From NCBI RefSeq assembly GCF_021018895.1, contig NC_079375.1, forward strand, positions 17,109,992 through 17,173,991: a DNA stretch of 64,000 bases, written 5' to 3'. Shown in pieces: positions 1 through 45,656 of this stretch. The notes below the pieces were generated by a model. That model was not told the DNA's origin. It saw only the letters and a program-made list of their open reading frames with translations, and made no database searches. Positions within the stretch are counted from its first letter, which is position 1; each line of letters starts with the position of its first letter. A program made the translations under genes and the position numbers. Source of the stretch: Seriola aureovittata (lineage: Eukaryota; Chordata; Actinopteri; Carangiformes; Carangidae).

Positions 1-600
1 ACATACATGATGATGTGAAAAAATGCTGTAAAAATTAGGCTCTTGTCCATGTCACCCACACATATTGTTAAGTTTTTAATAGGCGCTATTTTATGCACCT
101 TTTTTTTTACCCACACTCCCTTTGTTTGACTGGTTTGATGATGAATTCAATAAATAATCATATCAATACGATACTGTGTTCTGTGAGATCACCTACCTTC
201 AGTGATGTTGGGTTAACATAAAGCTCCTTAAATACTTAATCACTTTCAGCTGGCATAATGTACATAACATACCCCTGAGAACTGTACTTTCACATCACAC
301 TAATATTTGGAGCACAGTCTTTGTAGAAACTCTATTGTGTGCATTGCATTCTCAAAATCTTAGCCTGAATGTCTTGTGGTTGAAAATAAGGGACTATCAT
401 GATTCTTCTACAGACTGGGGTCTAGATTTAAGTGTGTTATAGGAACATATCTTGTGGAAAGCACTAACATCCTTTGAAAGAACAATGACAGGTTATATAT
501 GACCTCTGTTAAACATAGTATATGTAGCATGAAAATGGCAAATAGTAAATAATAAAACAAACAAAAAAAAATGTAAATATTGAATCATTTCAAGGTCTCG
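1..600. other. Upstream intergenic DNA, no gene seen
   Basis: AT-rich sequence without a persuasive coding exon, RNA gene or recognised repeat. It precedes the rnf126 promoter region. Confidence 0.5.
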
Positions 601-814
601 TAATGGATGTTGATTTTTTTTATATGCGACGTTTTTATTTTGAAGGAAATGTTCAACCGGAACTCCTCTTCTTAGTAATTTTGTGTAGCTGCCATGGTGA
701 TGTTACGTATGTAAACACGTTTCCGTTTTCATCGCGTCTTTCCCTTTGCAAGTCCGGTCTTCTTGTCCCTCGTTGCTGCCCGTCCGTACTTACGAATTGG
801 TCTCCTGCTTAGAA
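600..814 (+). promoter_or_regulatory. rnf126: rnf126 proximal promoter / 5' UTR region
   Basis: This is the segment directly upstream of the rnf126 start codon. Visible candidate elements are an ETS-type CCGGAA at 657-662, an X-box-like core TGCCATGG near 691-698 followed by a TTACGTA bZIP-like motif, and pyrimidine-rich stretches near 737-780 that could hold initiators. No TATA box is evident. The transcription start site cannot be fixed from sequence alone. An upstream reading frame from an ATG at 603 ends at 812, two bases before the main ATG. Confidence 0.45.
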
Positions 815-5547
<4,733 letters not shown>

Positions 5548-6575
5548 ATTTTCAACCGTCACCACCACCTCACATCTGAAAACCTCACGCCCAGCTGAGA
5601 CCCAACAAGTCTTCTCTACAGCTGAGACCAGGACAGTTGTCTATCTCAATTCTAGGGGACGATATGAGTCGAGGTGAACTCTGAATGTGTTGCAGACTAT
5701 TAGTCACCCACCCCCGCTCCCACCCCCCCACCCCCTGTGCTGAATGGATGCTGGGTCCAGCTCCTGCTGCTATTGTTATCAAGTGTTTGAGGAGGTGGGA
5801 CTTTGCAGTGTTTATGGAGGATCCAGAGAGGCTGTGAATAATGATAACAATAATAATAATAATCAAGTGGGATTGTGACCAGAACTGGGGCAGAGTTTGA
5901 ACCAGAGTGGACTGCTTTTTGATGGAGACATGTCTTTGCCACAAGGCTGGGACACATTTTATATTTAAAAGAAAAAATGTTCTTTTTTTTTTTTTTTTAA
6001 AACATTGCCTGTGGTGGTGCAGAGTCCATAGATGTGTAGATAGATAATTCATTTTGAACTGTCAGCCACTGTACAGCTAATGGATCAAACTAAAACCTTG
6101 TGGAAAGGAAACTGAGTGTATGCATCTGGTTTTTATTTATTTGCACCTTTGTTTTCTTTATTTTGCACAAAATTCTGTCTGATGTTGAGAATGTGAATTT
6201 GGGTAAACTACTGAACAAAAAAACATGTTTTTTTTGTTTTGTTTTTTTTGCATTGGATAAGTCTTTTTGGACTTGTTTTTGTTTTTATTAGAGCTTGATC
6301 CAGTGTATTTAGTGTATCTTGACAAGGTAAAGATCCTCACAGCTCAACAGTGGACACATTTTTATTCCTCAAGTGAAAAATTTCACAAACATACTTATTT
6401 ATTGAACCCTTGCCCAAGACACAAATTGGGCAATGTAAAAGAAAAAAGAGTTAAAAAAAAAAAAAAGGCATGGGATCATCTTACCTCTGGCCAAATGTGT
6501 TTCACAAAACAAGTGTTTATTATTTTATTTACTGATTTTTCGTACAGTCACAATAAAGTGCTAAAACAAACAAAT
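5548..6575 (+). other. rnf126: rnf126 3' UTR (approximate)
   Basis: Sequence after the stop codon, AT-rich with T and A runs. It ends just beyond a canonical poly(A) signal. Where the 3' end really falls is inferred. Confidence 0.6.
6552..6557 (+). terminator. rnf126: rnf126 poly(A) signal AATAAA
   Basis: Canonical AATAAA about 1 kb after the stop codon, in a T-rich context. It is the first canonical hexamer I see in the 3' UTR. Confidence 0.6.
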
Positions 6576-9378
6576 TTTAAAGTTTCTGCTCATAATGTGC
6601 AGTTTCAAAAATGTCATCCTACTGGTATGGCTTAATTTTACACACTTGATGAGAAAATGCTATTGATCAAACCCCAACTGTTTTTATCAAGAGACAAACC
6701 ACAGTTTTACCATTGACTTGCCAAGGAGGGAGAACGGACATGTACATTTGTACTTTAATGTCAGTTGATCATTTACATGTTAACCTTATTATTTTGTTTT
6801 TTGACAAATTGACCCTGTGATATTTGAAAAAGTTTAATGAAAGGTAGCCCTGTCATAACCCAGCCTCTTGTTTGCCGCAGTGGCACCTCTGCTAGTTCCC
6901 AAATGACTTTATGCCTGTAAAACTACAGGAAGTATTCATGTCTTATTGTTTTATAAACATTGAATCGAACAGAAGATTTAAGGTTTTCTTTTGTTTGTTT
7001 GTTTTAATTTCAAACTTACAACATGTCTATGGAGCGATCTAAATTAATTACAAATAGAAAATACAAACTACTTGTTTTACGAAAATACTCATCTCCTTTA
7101 ATGGGAGACACCCGTCTGTATGTGTATCAAGTGTCAGTATCGAGGTAAAACTTAAACCATGAATTAAAAAAAAGCACAGGTCAGGAGGCAGATCCAGGAA
7201 AATTCACTTAACATTTCTTGCGGTATGATACAGTGACAAAAATCACATGAAAACTCCCAAGGTGTTGAATAGGGGTTGCCAGTGCAAATAGATGTGGTGT
7301 CGCCAGCCACTGCAAATAATAAGAAGCATTTAGGTCGACTTACATGACCTTGAGAAAACAGAGGCTATGATGGAGAAATGCCACCTTCACTTGTAAAACA
7401 GATTGTGTGATTCCTTAGTATACTCGCTGTTTTACTGGTTCAGGACAGTTGTTCTGTGTGGTGCACCTCACCGATAAGGTTGTCACTTAATCTTTCCTAT
7501 GTAGGTTAACACTCCTCATTGTGATTGATGGATATTACGAGGTGGTTTCTTCTGTAACATGTTTCTGGGCCATTCATACCACCACCACTTGCCACTTGTT
7601 TGGTGTTTGTTCGGTACTTGTTTTATCTTTTATCTTATTTTCATTGCCATTTCCGTGCATCACTGTGTCTTTTTGGTTTCTGTCATTTGTTGAAAACTAT
7701 TTGTTACTGTCACACTGCTGCATTATCTTACCAGGATATTAAACTGAACCTTTGTGCGGCTGCGTAGTTTGGACTAATGAAGCAGAGGGAGGAAGTCAGA
7801 GAGAAAGAAGAAGGGAGGGGAGGAGAGAGAGAGAGAGAGATGACTCTCATGACTTCCCAGCACTGATGTCAAAAGGTAAGAAATTTGCAGCAAGAAGATT
7901 TGAAACTAAATCGAAGTTGAATTTTTATTAAGTTTTTCAGGAGAAGCTAGTGTGTATCAGGGATGGTATGTGAATTATTTGATTACCACCAGTTATGTAG
8001 TCATATTGCCATTGCTAAGTAGGCCTGTGTGTATGTATGTAAACTATCCTTTACATATGTGACCAAATTTAGACTCAACCAAAACTAGATCAAAGAAAAT
8101 AGGTTAGCTACTTAATCTCTTCTCCAGTGACGGAGCACTCGATTATCATGGCCCATATCTTCACTGTGCAGGGACGATGCTTTGTAGCTCTGTAACTTTG
8201 GCCATAGACACAATCATGCATTCAGACTATCTTATACAGTAGTGTAATTCCTTACGACAAAGATGTTAATGGAATGGAAACGTGTAACCAGCTGCTTTTA
8301 TGCTCATATGCGGTTTGAGCCAGAGCAGCAAAGAGCCCATCTGTGATGCTGAACCTGCATCTCTCTGTCAGTGTTGGCAGTACATTAACACCTCTGCTGT
8401 ACTTGTTGACGCTTGTTAAAGATGGTGGGTGCACAGATTATGCAGAGGGAGACTGATCTGACTGTGCCTCTGGATGTTAAAGCATTTTGGTTTGTCAGTT
8501 GTTGAAAGAGGACATGGACAGCTAATTTAATACTGCTCTGGTGCTTTTTTGGTGTTTGTATAGTCTGGATACTTCACTGGATACTGAGGACCAAGAGTTC
8601 ACAGTAGCAAAACAGTAACATTCTTGTTGCTTGGATTGTACAGAACACTTTCAATGCACATAATTCCTAACTGCGGCTGTCCATAGTCCATATCTGTACC
8701 TGCACCTCTACACTAACTAAAATAGACTTGAGGACAGAAATCAAAAGGTGATTTTGGTACAAAAATGTTCCCCATGAGAGGTGCAAGGTACAGTATGTTC
8801 CCTTTGGGCCATGAACCCAGATACAAGCACCCAAAGGATCATGTTTGAGGGCACATGTGAGGACAAATTCACCTTTGGGTAGACAAATGGACCTAGACTG
8901 GAGACCAGTTCCTGTTTCTGACCAAGCGCCTTTGACAAAGTTAGAAGCTTCTGTTGTGTCGGAATCACCAAACATTTGTTTTACACCTTATGTGTTTCCT
9001 CTGCATGGCCACTAGGGCGCGCTAAATACCAAGTATGGGTGACACCAATTCAGGAAGGTTGTCATTGAAAACACCTTCTAAAACATATGACATCATTTTG
9101 AGTTTTCATTAACACGTGGTAATTAAACTTTTGATGTTAGTAGGTTATATACTGTGTTTGACAACGTGAAGTACTATTTGATTTCGTATGATTTTTTTTT
9201 TTTGATAGAGTTACACGAGGCAATTCACGCTTTAGGTCATGACTGAGAGGCCTCAGCTGGAAATGTACTTGAACTGAACTGCGAGCAGCATAAGCTAATG
9301 GTTTAATGACATTTGACGCAGTCAAGAGGCTTAATTAGTTTGATGCTTGAGCGTCTCTGACAGGATGACTAGTGAAAG
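6576..9378. other. Intergenic region between rnf126 and hcn2
   Basis: About 2.8 kb with no recognised gene. A short GA run lies at 7823-7840. Short open frames here do not resemble proteins known to me. Confidence 0.55.
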
Positions 9379-9534
9379 TATAAACGCAGTAGTTTGCAAA
9401 GAAGTCACGTCCACCCCTCCCTTTGTCCCTCTCTCCTTTCTCTCTCCCTCTCGCTTCTTCTTCTTCTCTCCCCTCTGTCTCTGATTGGTTTTCTCCAAAG
9501 ATAATTGGAGGCAAATTTTGATCTGCTTAATGTC
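9379..9534 (+). promoter_or_regulatory. hcn2: hcn2 candidate core promoter and 5' UTR
   Basis: A TATAAA lies at 9379-9384, followed by a long pyrimidine-rich stretch (9410-9480) and inverted CCAAT elements (ATTGG at 9484 and 9504). An in-frame TAA at 9502-9504 blocks any longer N terminus in this reading frame. The TATA assignment is inference; mammalian HCN2 has a GC-rich promoter. Confidence 0.4.
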
Positions 9535-37443
<27,909 letters not shown>

Positions 37444-40400
37444 CCCTGGTAGAGTTCAGGAAAGAGGCCTTTTTTGTAGGAGAATCTGTTTGTTTTAGGT
37501 CAGTCCAGCTGATCTGTCAGCCTGCTAAATGACCAATCAGCTACCGCCCTTGCCACCAGTCATTTGACCTGGATGCACTGTGTGCTGGTGTCAGCAGAAG
37601 GAAAAGAGCAACTCAAAGTCTTGAGACACTTTGGCTAGGAGGAGTCTATACAATTAAACTAATATAACTTAAGGTTGAACTGGTCTAGTCTACTGTGCCA
37701 GCACCTTTAGTCTTAGTATCACCCCTTACACTCTGCTTCCAAACACCTACTGTATATCGCTGTCTTTACTGTAAAGATATGAAGAAAAGTATGATTAATG
37801 TAACTATTGCATACTGTGTAGAATCCATGCAATGCAATCTAGCAGGAGCTGGACTTAAAAATGAAAATCAGGGACTTGAGGTCAAATGACAATGACATTT
37901 TAAGCGTTCAACAAGTGTTTTGAGTGTAATTTTTCTGTATAAGCTGTCGTAGCAAAAGAACACATTGCTCTTCATATTGTTTAAAATAGTAGTGAAAATA
38001 GTGTTTTAGACCGCTGGTCGATCTTACATCGATGTGTAAATAGTTGATGAAAAAAGTACGGAGGGATATTATATTCATTGTATCTACCCAAACCAAAGTT
38101 GAGCTCGAACACAAAGTCTGGTTGTGTCTGTATCAACTAAAAAAGAAACATAGAAGAAAATGCCATTTATTTAACTGCCTTGATTCAACGTTAGAAGCCA
38201 TATATTTGGTTTGTGTGTATGTATATATGTGGGTGTAAGTTTGTGTGCGTGAGTTTGTTGGTACGTTTTGGTTCTATTTTCAGAGAACGGACTCACATAC
38301 TCTCTACACTGCTTTGTCAAGCGCGATTGGTTTGACATGCTGACAGTGGCACTGACCTGTTTTCATGAAACATCCGTGAGGTGGTCAGCTGTTTGGTCAG
38401 CGTACTGATTGTAACCCTGAAGGCAAAGGTGGTTAAATAATCTGAGCTTTATCGAAAGGAAACATTTGTGAACAACCCATACTGTATACTTGCTTGTTTT
38501 TGTCTAGGTTTATTGATTAACACATGCAATATAATTCTGCAATACTCTACCCCGCCTATATATAAATATATATGAATATAAATATCTATACATATGCTGT
38601 ACAGGAAAGTGAACTTCTTTCTTTTTCCTTTTGTTTTCTTTTTAATGTGAAATCTTAAAGAATCCAGCAGCTGTTGTGGCTTCACTTGAGGTATTGTAAT
38701 CCAGTGACCATGTTGTTACCTTAACCAAAAATGTTTGAAGGAATGAGAGGATGTGCAGTGTCATTTTCGTTAAAGACAGACAGGACAACCTGCTTAAAAA
38801 CTGGTTTAGAGTCACACGAGTAATCCACACTTTGAGTTCAGCAAGTCAGATCCTCAAAAACGTCACTTTAAAGCCCATTTGAAGATATTCAATTGTAAGA
38901 TGAATGGGGGAGTTGGGGTGGGCAATATGGGGGCGAGAAAGCCTCACTTGTAAAAAGTCGTCGCCCCATATGGAAGTCTTCTTTGTGCCCCACGTCACCC
39001 AAAATTCCCATGAATGTCTCAACATTTAGATCCACAACAATCCCATAGTTCAAACTTGGGGATTGTGTTGAGGCTTTAGTTATACTTATTCTGAATATTC
39101 TGATCCTGTTGAGCCTAAAAGCCTTCTCTTGCTGAATGTATGCCATACGAGAAGGAAGACAGCTAATCAGATATAAACTGCCATGTAAATAAAGGGACAG
39201 AGATTTAAAGAAGCTTTTATGATGCAAGGGCGTTGTGGGCATTGCCGTATGTGTTGACGAGTGTCTGTGCGATATTTTTCGGTTCGATGATGCTTCTCTG
39301 GGTTGAACGTTGCTGTATTTAACCTGTATGCTCCCCCCACTACACCCCATCCCAAGATCTAACATGAGAGGATTCTTTCTTGTTTTCTTTTTTCTGTTCA
39401 TTTATTGAAGTGGATGTGAACGAGAGAGAGTCGTAACCACTTTGAACTCCTCGGTCTAATGTGAGCACTGAGGACATCCATTTAAGCACCTTGTGTCGCT
39501 CTGCGACCTTGTAATCAAAATGAAAATCAATTCTCTATTCTCTAAAACGGTTGCAGTACTTCTCCTGGAACCATTATCTGGTTAAACTGTAAGGATTAAA
39601 ACTGAATTCAATTGGGATATAAAATAGGCAGCTGATTCAATGTGTTAAACAAACACCGCATCCAACTTTTTCAGCTCTGAGTATCGATCCAGAGCCAAAC
39701 TGTAAAATCGATGCGATGGACATTTCACTCAGGTTTGCTACCTTTCCAGAGAGATGTATTGATTGCCGCAGCGTGGCTTTCCATTGATTTATGTAGACTT
39801 GTCTATCTTCCCATAATCAACTTGTTGATTTAAACATGCTGAAAGATTCCCCCTTGAATTTTGATTGGCTGAGAGAAACAAGGCAGATCTAGTGGAGTCA
39901 TAACCCTTAGATTATTAAGAGCGTAACTCACTGCTGCCGTTTTGTCCTGATCACTCTTCCTGAGAGCTGTTCAAGTCTTGAAACAAGGTGCAGGTGATTG
40001 TTTTTATCCAAGGGCTTCATTATTGTAATCCCTGGTTCATTGTTACTATAAGAGCAGCCACATTTTCACTTTCTGTTTGATCAATAACATGCACTAAACC
40101 TCGTTCTTTATCATACCTGGGTCACAGTGCTGCGACCTGCTTCATCAGCAACACAGGAACTTTGTATTGCTTTTTTCCTATGGGAAAGGTACATGCCAAA
40201 ATGCCAATACGATTGTGAATGAACCGAGTCCATTTGAGTCAGTAGCTGTTGTGTGCTTCAATACTGTTCCAGTGCAATCAATTGGTCCTCTTCCCTATTC
40301 CTTTGTGCTAATACCAGAGTTTGCCCTATTAAGCTGCTATCAGGACTGTGCTGATGTTATTTGAATGAGTCCACAGTCAGTGAGAGCAAGATGGAAGGAG

Positions 40401-41575
40401 AGTCAAAGAGCTAATGTTTCAGGCAATATCAGGCACCGTCTCTGTTTCGTTGCATCCATCCAATAAGATACTGTAGTGTGTAATTCACTCCCACTCAAAG
40501 GATGGCATCCCAGACACTTTGATCAGTACTGCTCTGTTTGAACCCTCAGCTATGAGGCTGATACAGCCCTGGCCAAGCACATACTTCTGCCAGTTATCTG
40601 TTTTGTGTCTGTGTCACAAGTGTGTTCAGTCGACATGTTTGTGTGTGTGCGCGCGTGTGTGTGTGATATAGCGCTGTATTTGCCTGATGACGGGGGGTTC
40701 AAAGTGCGATTGTTCAATGGTTCTTCTTCTGGACCTTGCTGTGAAGTGGGATTGAAATCCCTCATACATGTTTGACACTGACTGACAATTATTGAGAGCA
40801 TCTAAGTTTCAAACCTCTCATTCTTGCTGTACCAGATATTAAGGGTACTGAATGCCTTGGTGTTGATACGTTAGCAAATCAGGGTATTATTTTTGTTTGT
40901 AAAATTGTCTTTGATTTATCAGTATATTTTGTTTGGTTATTGTTTTTACAATGTGCACCATGCACACGGACTGTACATACCTTGTGCCTAGTATATCTAG
41001 TTTCCACATAGTCTATTTTTGTGGTATGTATGTGCCTGTAAAAATGCAAATACGTGTTTTTATTTTCAACTTGCAATATATGTAAAAACATTAGATGAAG
41101 ATTAGTATCGCTGAATTAAAATGACAATGTCAGTATATATAATTTTCCCTGATTTGGGAAACACAAAATTGCACATTTTTGTTGGTTTGAGCCTTCCAAC
41201 ACCATGCGCGCTGTACTCTGTACTTTCATGTTCTGTACATATGGTATACACAGAGATGTGGGGCAAATTTTTGTGTTTTTACCACAACCTGCTGTATAAG
41301 AAACATTTTCTACAGTGAGAGGGTGAGCTCTGACAGGCTTCTGGTGGATATCGGCAGTCTAGACGTTAGCTTAGATGACCTGCTTGCTGCACAGAGCCAA
41401 AAATGACAAAAGAAAAATAACGACTTAAACTGTGGAGATGCCTGCACAATAACAATAACAATAACATATGGAAACAAAACTAGGCTGTGCACATGCTGGA
41501 AAATCTTTCTCAAACTATAATGTTGCACAGTTCTGTAGACTCTGATGCTGGTTGCACACTGATCTGGTGTTTGCC

Positions 41576-41610
<35 letters not shown>

Positions 41611-42715
41611 TCTCTCCAAGGCTGAATTTGGCTCACGAGCCTCAGCGGTCACGAGCTCGACTCCTGGCTGAGTTACCTTGACAGATAATAGCAGAGTGCA
41701 TGTTTGTATTTTTCTTATCTAAGCAGAGTTCTATGTACGATTCTTAGTGGGACCTTCAAATCTAGACATTGTCGTGTACCAACTACTGTACAATGATTTT
41801 ATTTAGTCTAACAGTTAAACCTTTGTGTCGTAGCTACTGTAGCCTGCTTAGCTTACCTAAGCCTTCTCTCTGCTTCAGGACTCTGTGTATTGTGTGCTTG
41901 AGTTTGTGTGTGCGTGTGTGTGTTCCTGTGCCTTTCCTTCTATAATGTTGGTCCCACTTCAGAATATGATGCCATTTAGGGGGTTTTAAACCCACGTGAG
42001 GCTAAGAGAGGCGCCAGCACCAGCTGGAAAGTGTTACACGGTCAGGACTCCATTTGTTCTAAAAAAAAAAAAAAGTAAAAAAATTTTAAAAAAATTAAAA
42101 AAAAATTAAATAAAATAACAAAACACTGTAATGCTCCTAGAAATGACTTTGGCACATCCTTAGACTTAGTAGCATTCCACAGCCTGCACGAGCAGCTCGG
42201 TGTGGGCATCCAGACACACTTTACCAGCACCATGTAGACAACAGCACAGATATCTGACACAGCATGTGTTCTCTCTCTCTCTTTCTGGAGGCCAGTCTGC
42301 AACCATCTCAGGCTGTGCTTGGCTTCTGCTCTTAACAAAAAAAAAAAAAGGTTCAAGTATGTCAGAACTCCAGCTCTGTCTAAGTTGATGTCTACAATCC
42401 AGGGACAAATCAGCACCCAGCCCGAGCCGCAGCACTTCCAAATCCGTCTCATAGGATCAGGTGGATACTTTGGATGCTGGTGATATTTGTCGCCATCCAG
42501 TCCTTGCAGACTGAGATGCACAGCTGGCGGCGAGGGCACGGGGCTGATTTGAACCTGCGTCCAAAAGGCTGTCTTGTCCACCACCTCTGCTGGCCGAGAA
42601 CACAGAGCCACACCCTGGTCTCTCTCAATAAGCTGGTCTGTCAGTCAGTGGCAATGTTGTTTAAGCGTTCGTAAAAAGACATTGTTGTGCAATAAAAAGA
42701 TGAGCGCATTGGCAT
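37444..42715 (+). other. hcn2: hcn2 3' UTR (outer limit inferred)
   Basis: No new gene starts before the AATAAA at 42691. Earlier poly(A) candidates are AATAAA at 39188 and ATTAAA at 41115, so shorter forms are possible. UGUANAUA Pumilio-type motifs occur at 38035, 38220 and 39184. The span also holds a 28-29 base A run (41580-41608) and an A-rich stretch at 42061-42125. Confidence 0.4.
42691..42696 (+). terminator. Candidate distal hcn2 poly(A) signal AATAAA
   Basis: AATAAA followed within about 35 bases by a GT-rich element (TCTGTGTGTGG), a good cleavage-site context. Linking it to hcn2 is inference. Confidence 0.45.
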
Positions 42716-42938
42716 ACTTATCTCTGTGTGTGGACTTTTATTCACTGGTGTGTCTTTGTCTTTGCTGCAATGAATGCAGTGTGTGTCTGTGTGTGTGAAC
42801 ATTTAACACACCTCCTGGAGTTACACTTGTAGCTGCAAACACATGTGCACAAACAAACGCACACACACAAACACACACACCTCAACCTTGTAAATCAGCC
42901 AGCTACCCCTCCACCCTCATCCTACACCACATCAGATG

Positions 42939-43080
<142 letters not shown>

Positions 43081-43143
43081 GCAGACAGGGGCTCTGCTGC
43101 ATCCCTGATGAGATGTCTGAGCTCAGTCTAAGAGCTTTCCGCT

Positions 43144-43146
<3 letters not shown>

Positions 43147-43170
<24 letters not shown>
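43147..43170 (+). repeat. (GT)n microsatellite
   Basis: Pure GT run, one of a cluster of simple repeats between 42.8 and 44.5 kb. Confidence 0.9.
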
Positions 43171-43176
<6 letters not shown>

Positions 43177-43448
43177 CTGTGCATGTGAACACACACAGCA
43201 CAGCAGTAAGTGTATTTATTCCCGTACCTAAGAGCGCGTGTGTTCACATGCAATCCCTGGTTTTTGTATTTGTCTGATATGGAGAGAGAGTAAATGAACC
43301 GGTGGCAGTGTATGTGAATGTGTGTGTGTGTGTGTGACAGGGTGGGTGGGTGTGTGCGTCAGAGATGAGGGCAGTCCAAGGACACACTCCTCTGGCAGCC
43401 TGGGAGCAGCACCCACCCGTTCCCTCTCCGTCTATTTCTTTTCCCTTC

Positions 43449-43478
<30 letters not shown>
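43449..43478 (+). repeat. (CA)15 microsatellite
   Basis: Pure CA run. Confidence 0.95.
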
Positions 43479-43480
<2 letters not shown>

Positions 43481-43694
43481 TGTCTGGATCCTCAGTGATT
43501 ATGCATGGCACACTGAGATAGAAAGATTAAAATTACATGCAAGGTGAGGTTTCGACACAGAGCTTTACACCATTCATGTTGCCTCCTCAGATCTACATGC
43601 AGCTGGTACAAATGTGGGTGAGGCCATCCGCAGTGCGTGTACGTAGTTTTACCTTGACGTGACATAATGTCCTCTCTCTCTTCCGCTCTATTGA

Positions 43695-43750
43695 CACACA
43701 CACACACACACACACACTCTCTCTCTCTGTCTCTCTCTGTCTCTCTCTCC
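43695..43750 (+). repeat. (CA)n followed by CT-rich repeat
   Basis: About 12 CA units, then CTCTCTGT-type units. Confidence 0.9.
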
Positions 43751-44218
43751 ATTTCATTGTAATTCAATGAGGAAGCAATGTACTGATAGTGGCCGCAGGC
43801 AGATACTACACTGAGTTGTGAAGCTATATTGTAGTCTGAGTATATAGTTTCATCCTGTAGATGGCCGAGGATTGTCCTCTACCTCGTTTTCTCTGCAGTG
43901 CTGGTCCTCTACTGTGTCCCTGGCTGTCCTACTTCAATTAATCATATCAGCATCTCCCGCACTACCCCCCTGGCTGTTTACCTCCAGAGGGCAATTTGCT
44001 TATTTAGCTGCTTACTGGTTTCCCCATGCCTTCCCATCCATCTCCTTCCACTTTTCTTCGAACTGCTTGGTGCAACTGGTCTTCATCAACTTCCTTTATT
44101 GTCCGTTTTTTTAGAAGATTTCAGAATCTGTGTCCCTTGGGTTTTCCCAGTTGGCAAAATCTGCATTTTCAGCTCCTGCAATTCATGAGAACATGTTTGT
44201 TACCGGTCTAACTTTTGC

Positions 44219-44354
<136 letters not shown>

Positions 44355-45356
44355 TAACACACAGGCGCAAAGGTTCATCCTTCTGCCCTCACGTTTCCCT
44401 CTCTGCTTCAGCCATGTCTCTCTGCACTGGGGAGCATCCACAGCTCAGATCTGAATGCCAGTATTAGCATTTGGTCCGAGCTCCAAGTCCATGAATGAGT
44501 CAGTGAGCAAGACAGAGAGAGAAAGAGAGAGAGAGAGAGATACAGTAAGTCATCTTACAGCCGCAGGCAGCCTCTGTCACATCACAGTTTGCTGGACAGT
44601 GGGCTGCAGAGGAAGTGAGAAGTACGTCAAGCTGAAATGATGAAGAGAAATACACGCAGTAAGAGACAGAAGGGAAGGGTCACATGTTCTTCCACAAGAT
44701 ATGTCATCCTTTGAAAATACAACTAACTGAATTTGTTGGTCGTCTTATCTGTGGTCCCTGGGCGGTGGGTTTATTGTTTTACTTGGTTTTATTGTTCAAT
44801 TAGACAAGAACAGATTTTTTCCCCCCTCCTGACTGATCAATGCTGTCTTCGTCCAAGGACACACGGCCTACAAATAATGTGATCGGGACCAGACTGTAAT
44901 TCAGTCGGCCATTCAGTGACATGCTTACTGCACATATACATCAAAAGACAGCAAAAGGCAAAGAGATATTCTTCCCTCAGTGTTGGAGCGGCCAAGCAAT
45001 TTGCGACTTTATCACATTTGTGCCAGTACACAAAAAAACGGATTTATAAACCACTATATGTATAAATCTAACTGTAGAATTATTTTGTCTTGTGAATATG
45101 ATTTCTTATATTGTGGCAAAAACTAACTAACTTATATTTTAGCAATACCCTGCTGTATATTTTAGTGTACAAAATATAATACACTTTATATTTTACAAAA
45201 TCCATTATTTAATGTTCTAATGTAGTGTAATGTGATGCAAAGCTTTACAGTAAAAACTGATTATGCCACTAAAATTGAGAATGCAACAATATTTCTTATC
45301 AAGTTCTGTATATCTCCAGCAACAAATTATGTAATGACGAGTATGTCTCTTGGGGG

Positions 45357-45394
45357 AGAGGAGGAGGAGGAGGAGGAGGAGGAGGAGGAAGAGG
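45357..45394 (+). repeat. (GGA)n trinucleotide repeat
   Basis: About eleven GGA units with flanking purine-rich bases. Confidence 0.93.
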
Positions 45395-45623
45395 GCAACA
45401 GCAGTAACAAGGGCACACCCTGCATGCAGTATGCAGCTCATACATGCAGAGTTTTGTATAAATCATGCACCTGTTTAAACATGGCTTCCTGAGAACAACT
45501 ATTTCTTCTGAATTTCACATTTTTACGATTTTTCTCTACGACAAAATAAGAAATGTGAAACTTTCCCCTGCTCAGGCCTACAGGTACTGAAAGTTTTTTC
45601 CCTTTCTTGAAAGAAAAAAGATT

Positions 45624-45629
<6 letters not shown>

Positions 45630-45655
<26 letters not shown>

Positions 45656-45656
45656 A
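45630..45656 (+). repeat. (GA)n microsatellite
   Basis: About thirteen GA units. Confidence 0.92.

Noticed and set aside
9505..9534. Longer hcn2 start at a TTG codon
   Set aside because: Non-ATG start without support. A TAA lies directly upstream, and ATGs at 9535 and 9574 have good contexts.
42042..42611. 189-residue minus-strand frame with a Phe-rich end
   Set aside because: The Phe run is an A-rich tract read backwards; no family similarity, and it lies in the inferred hcn2 3' UTR.
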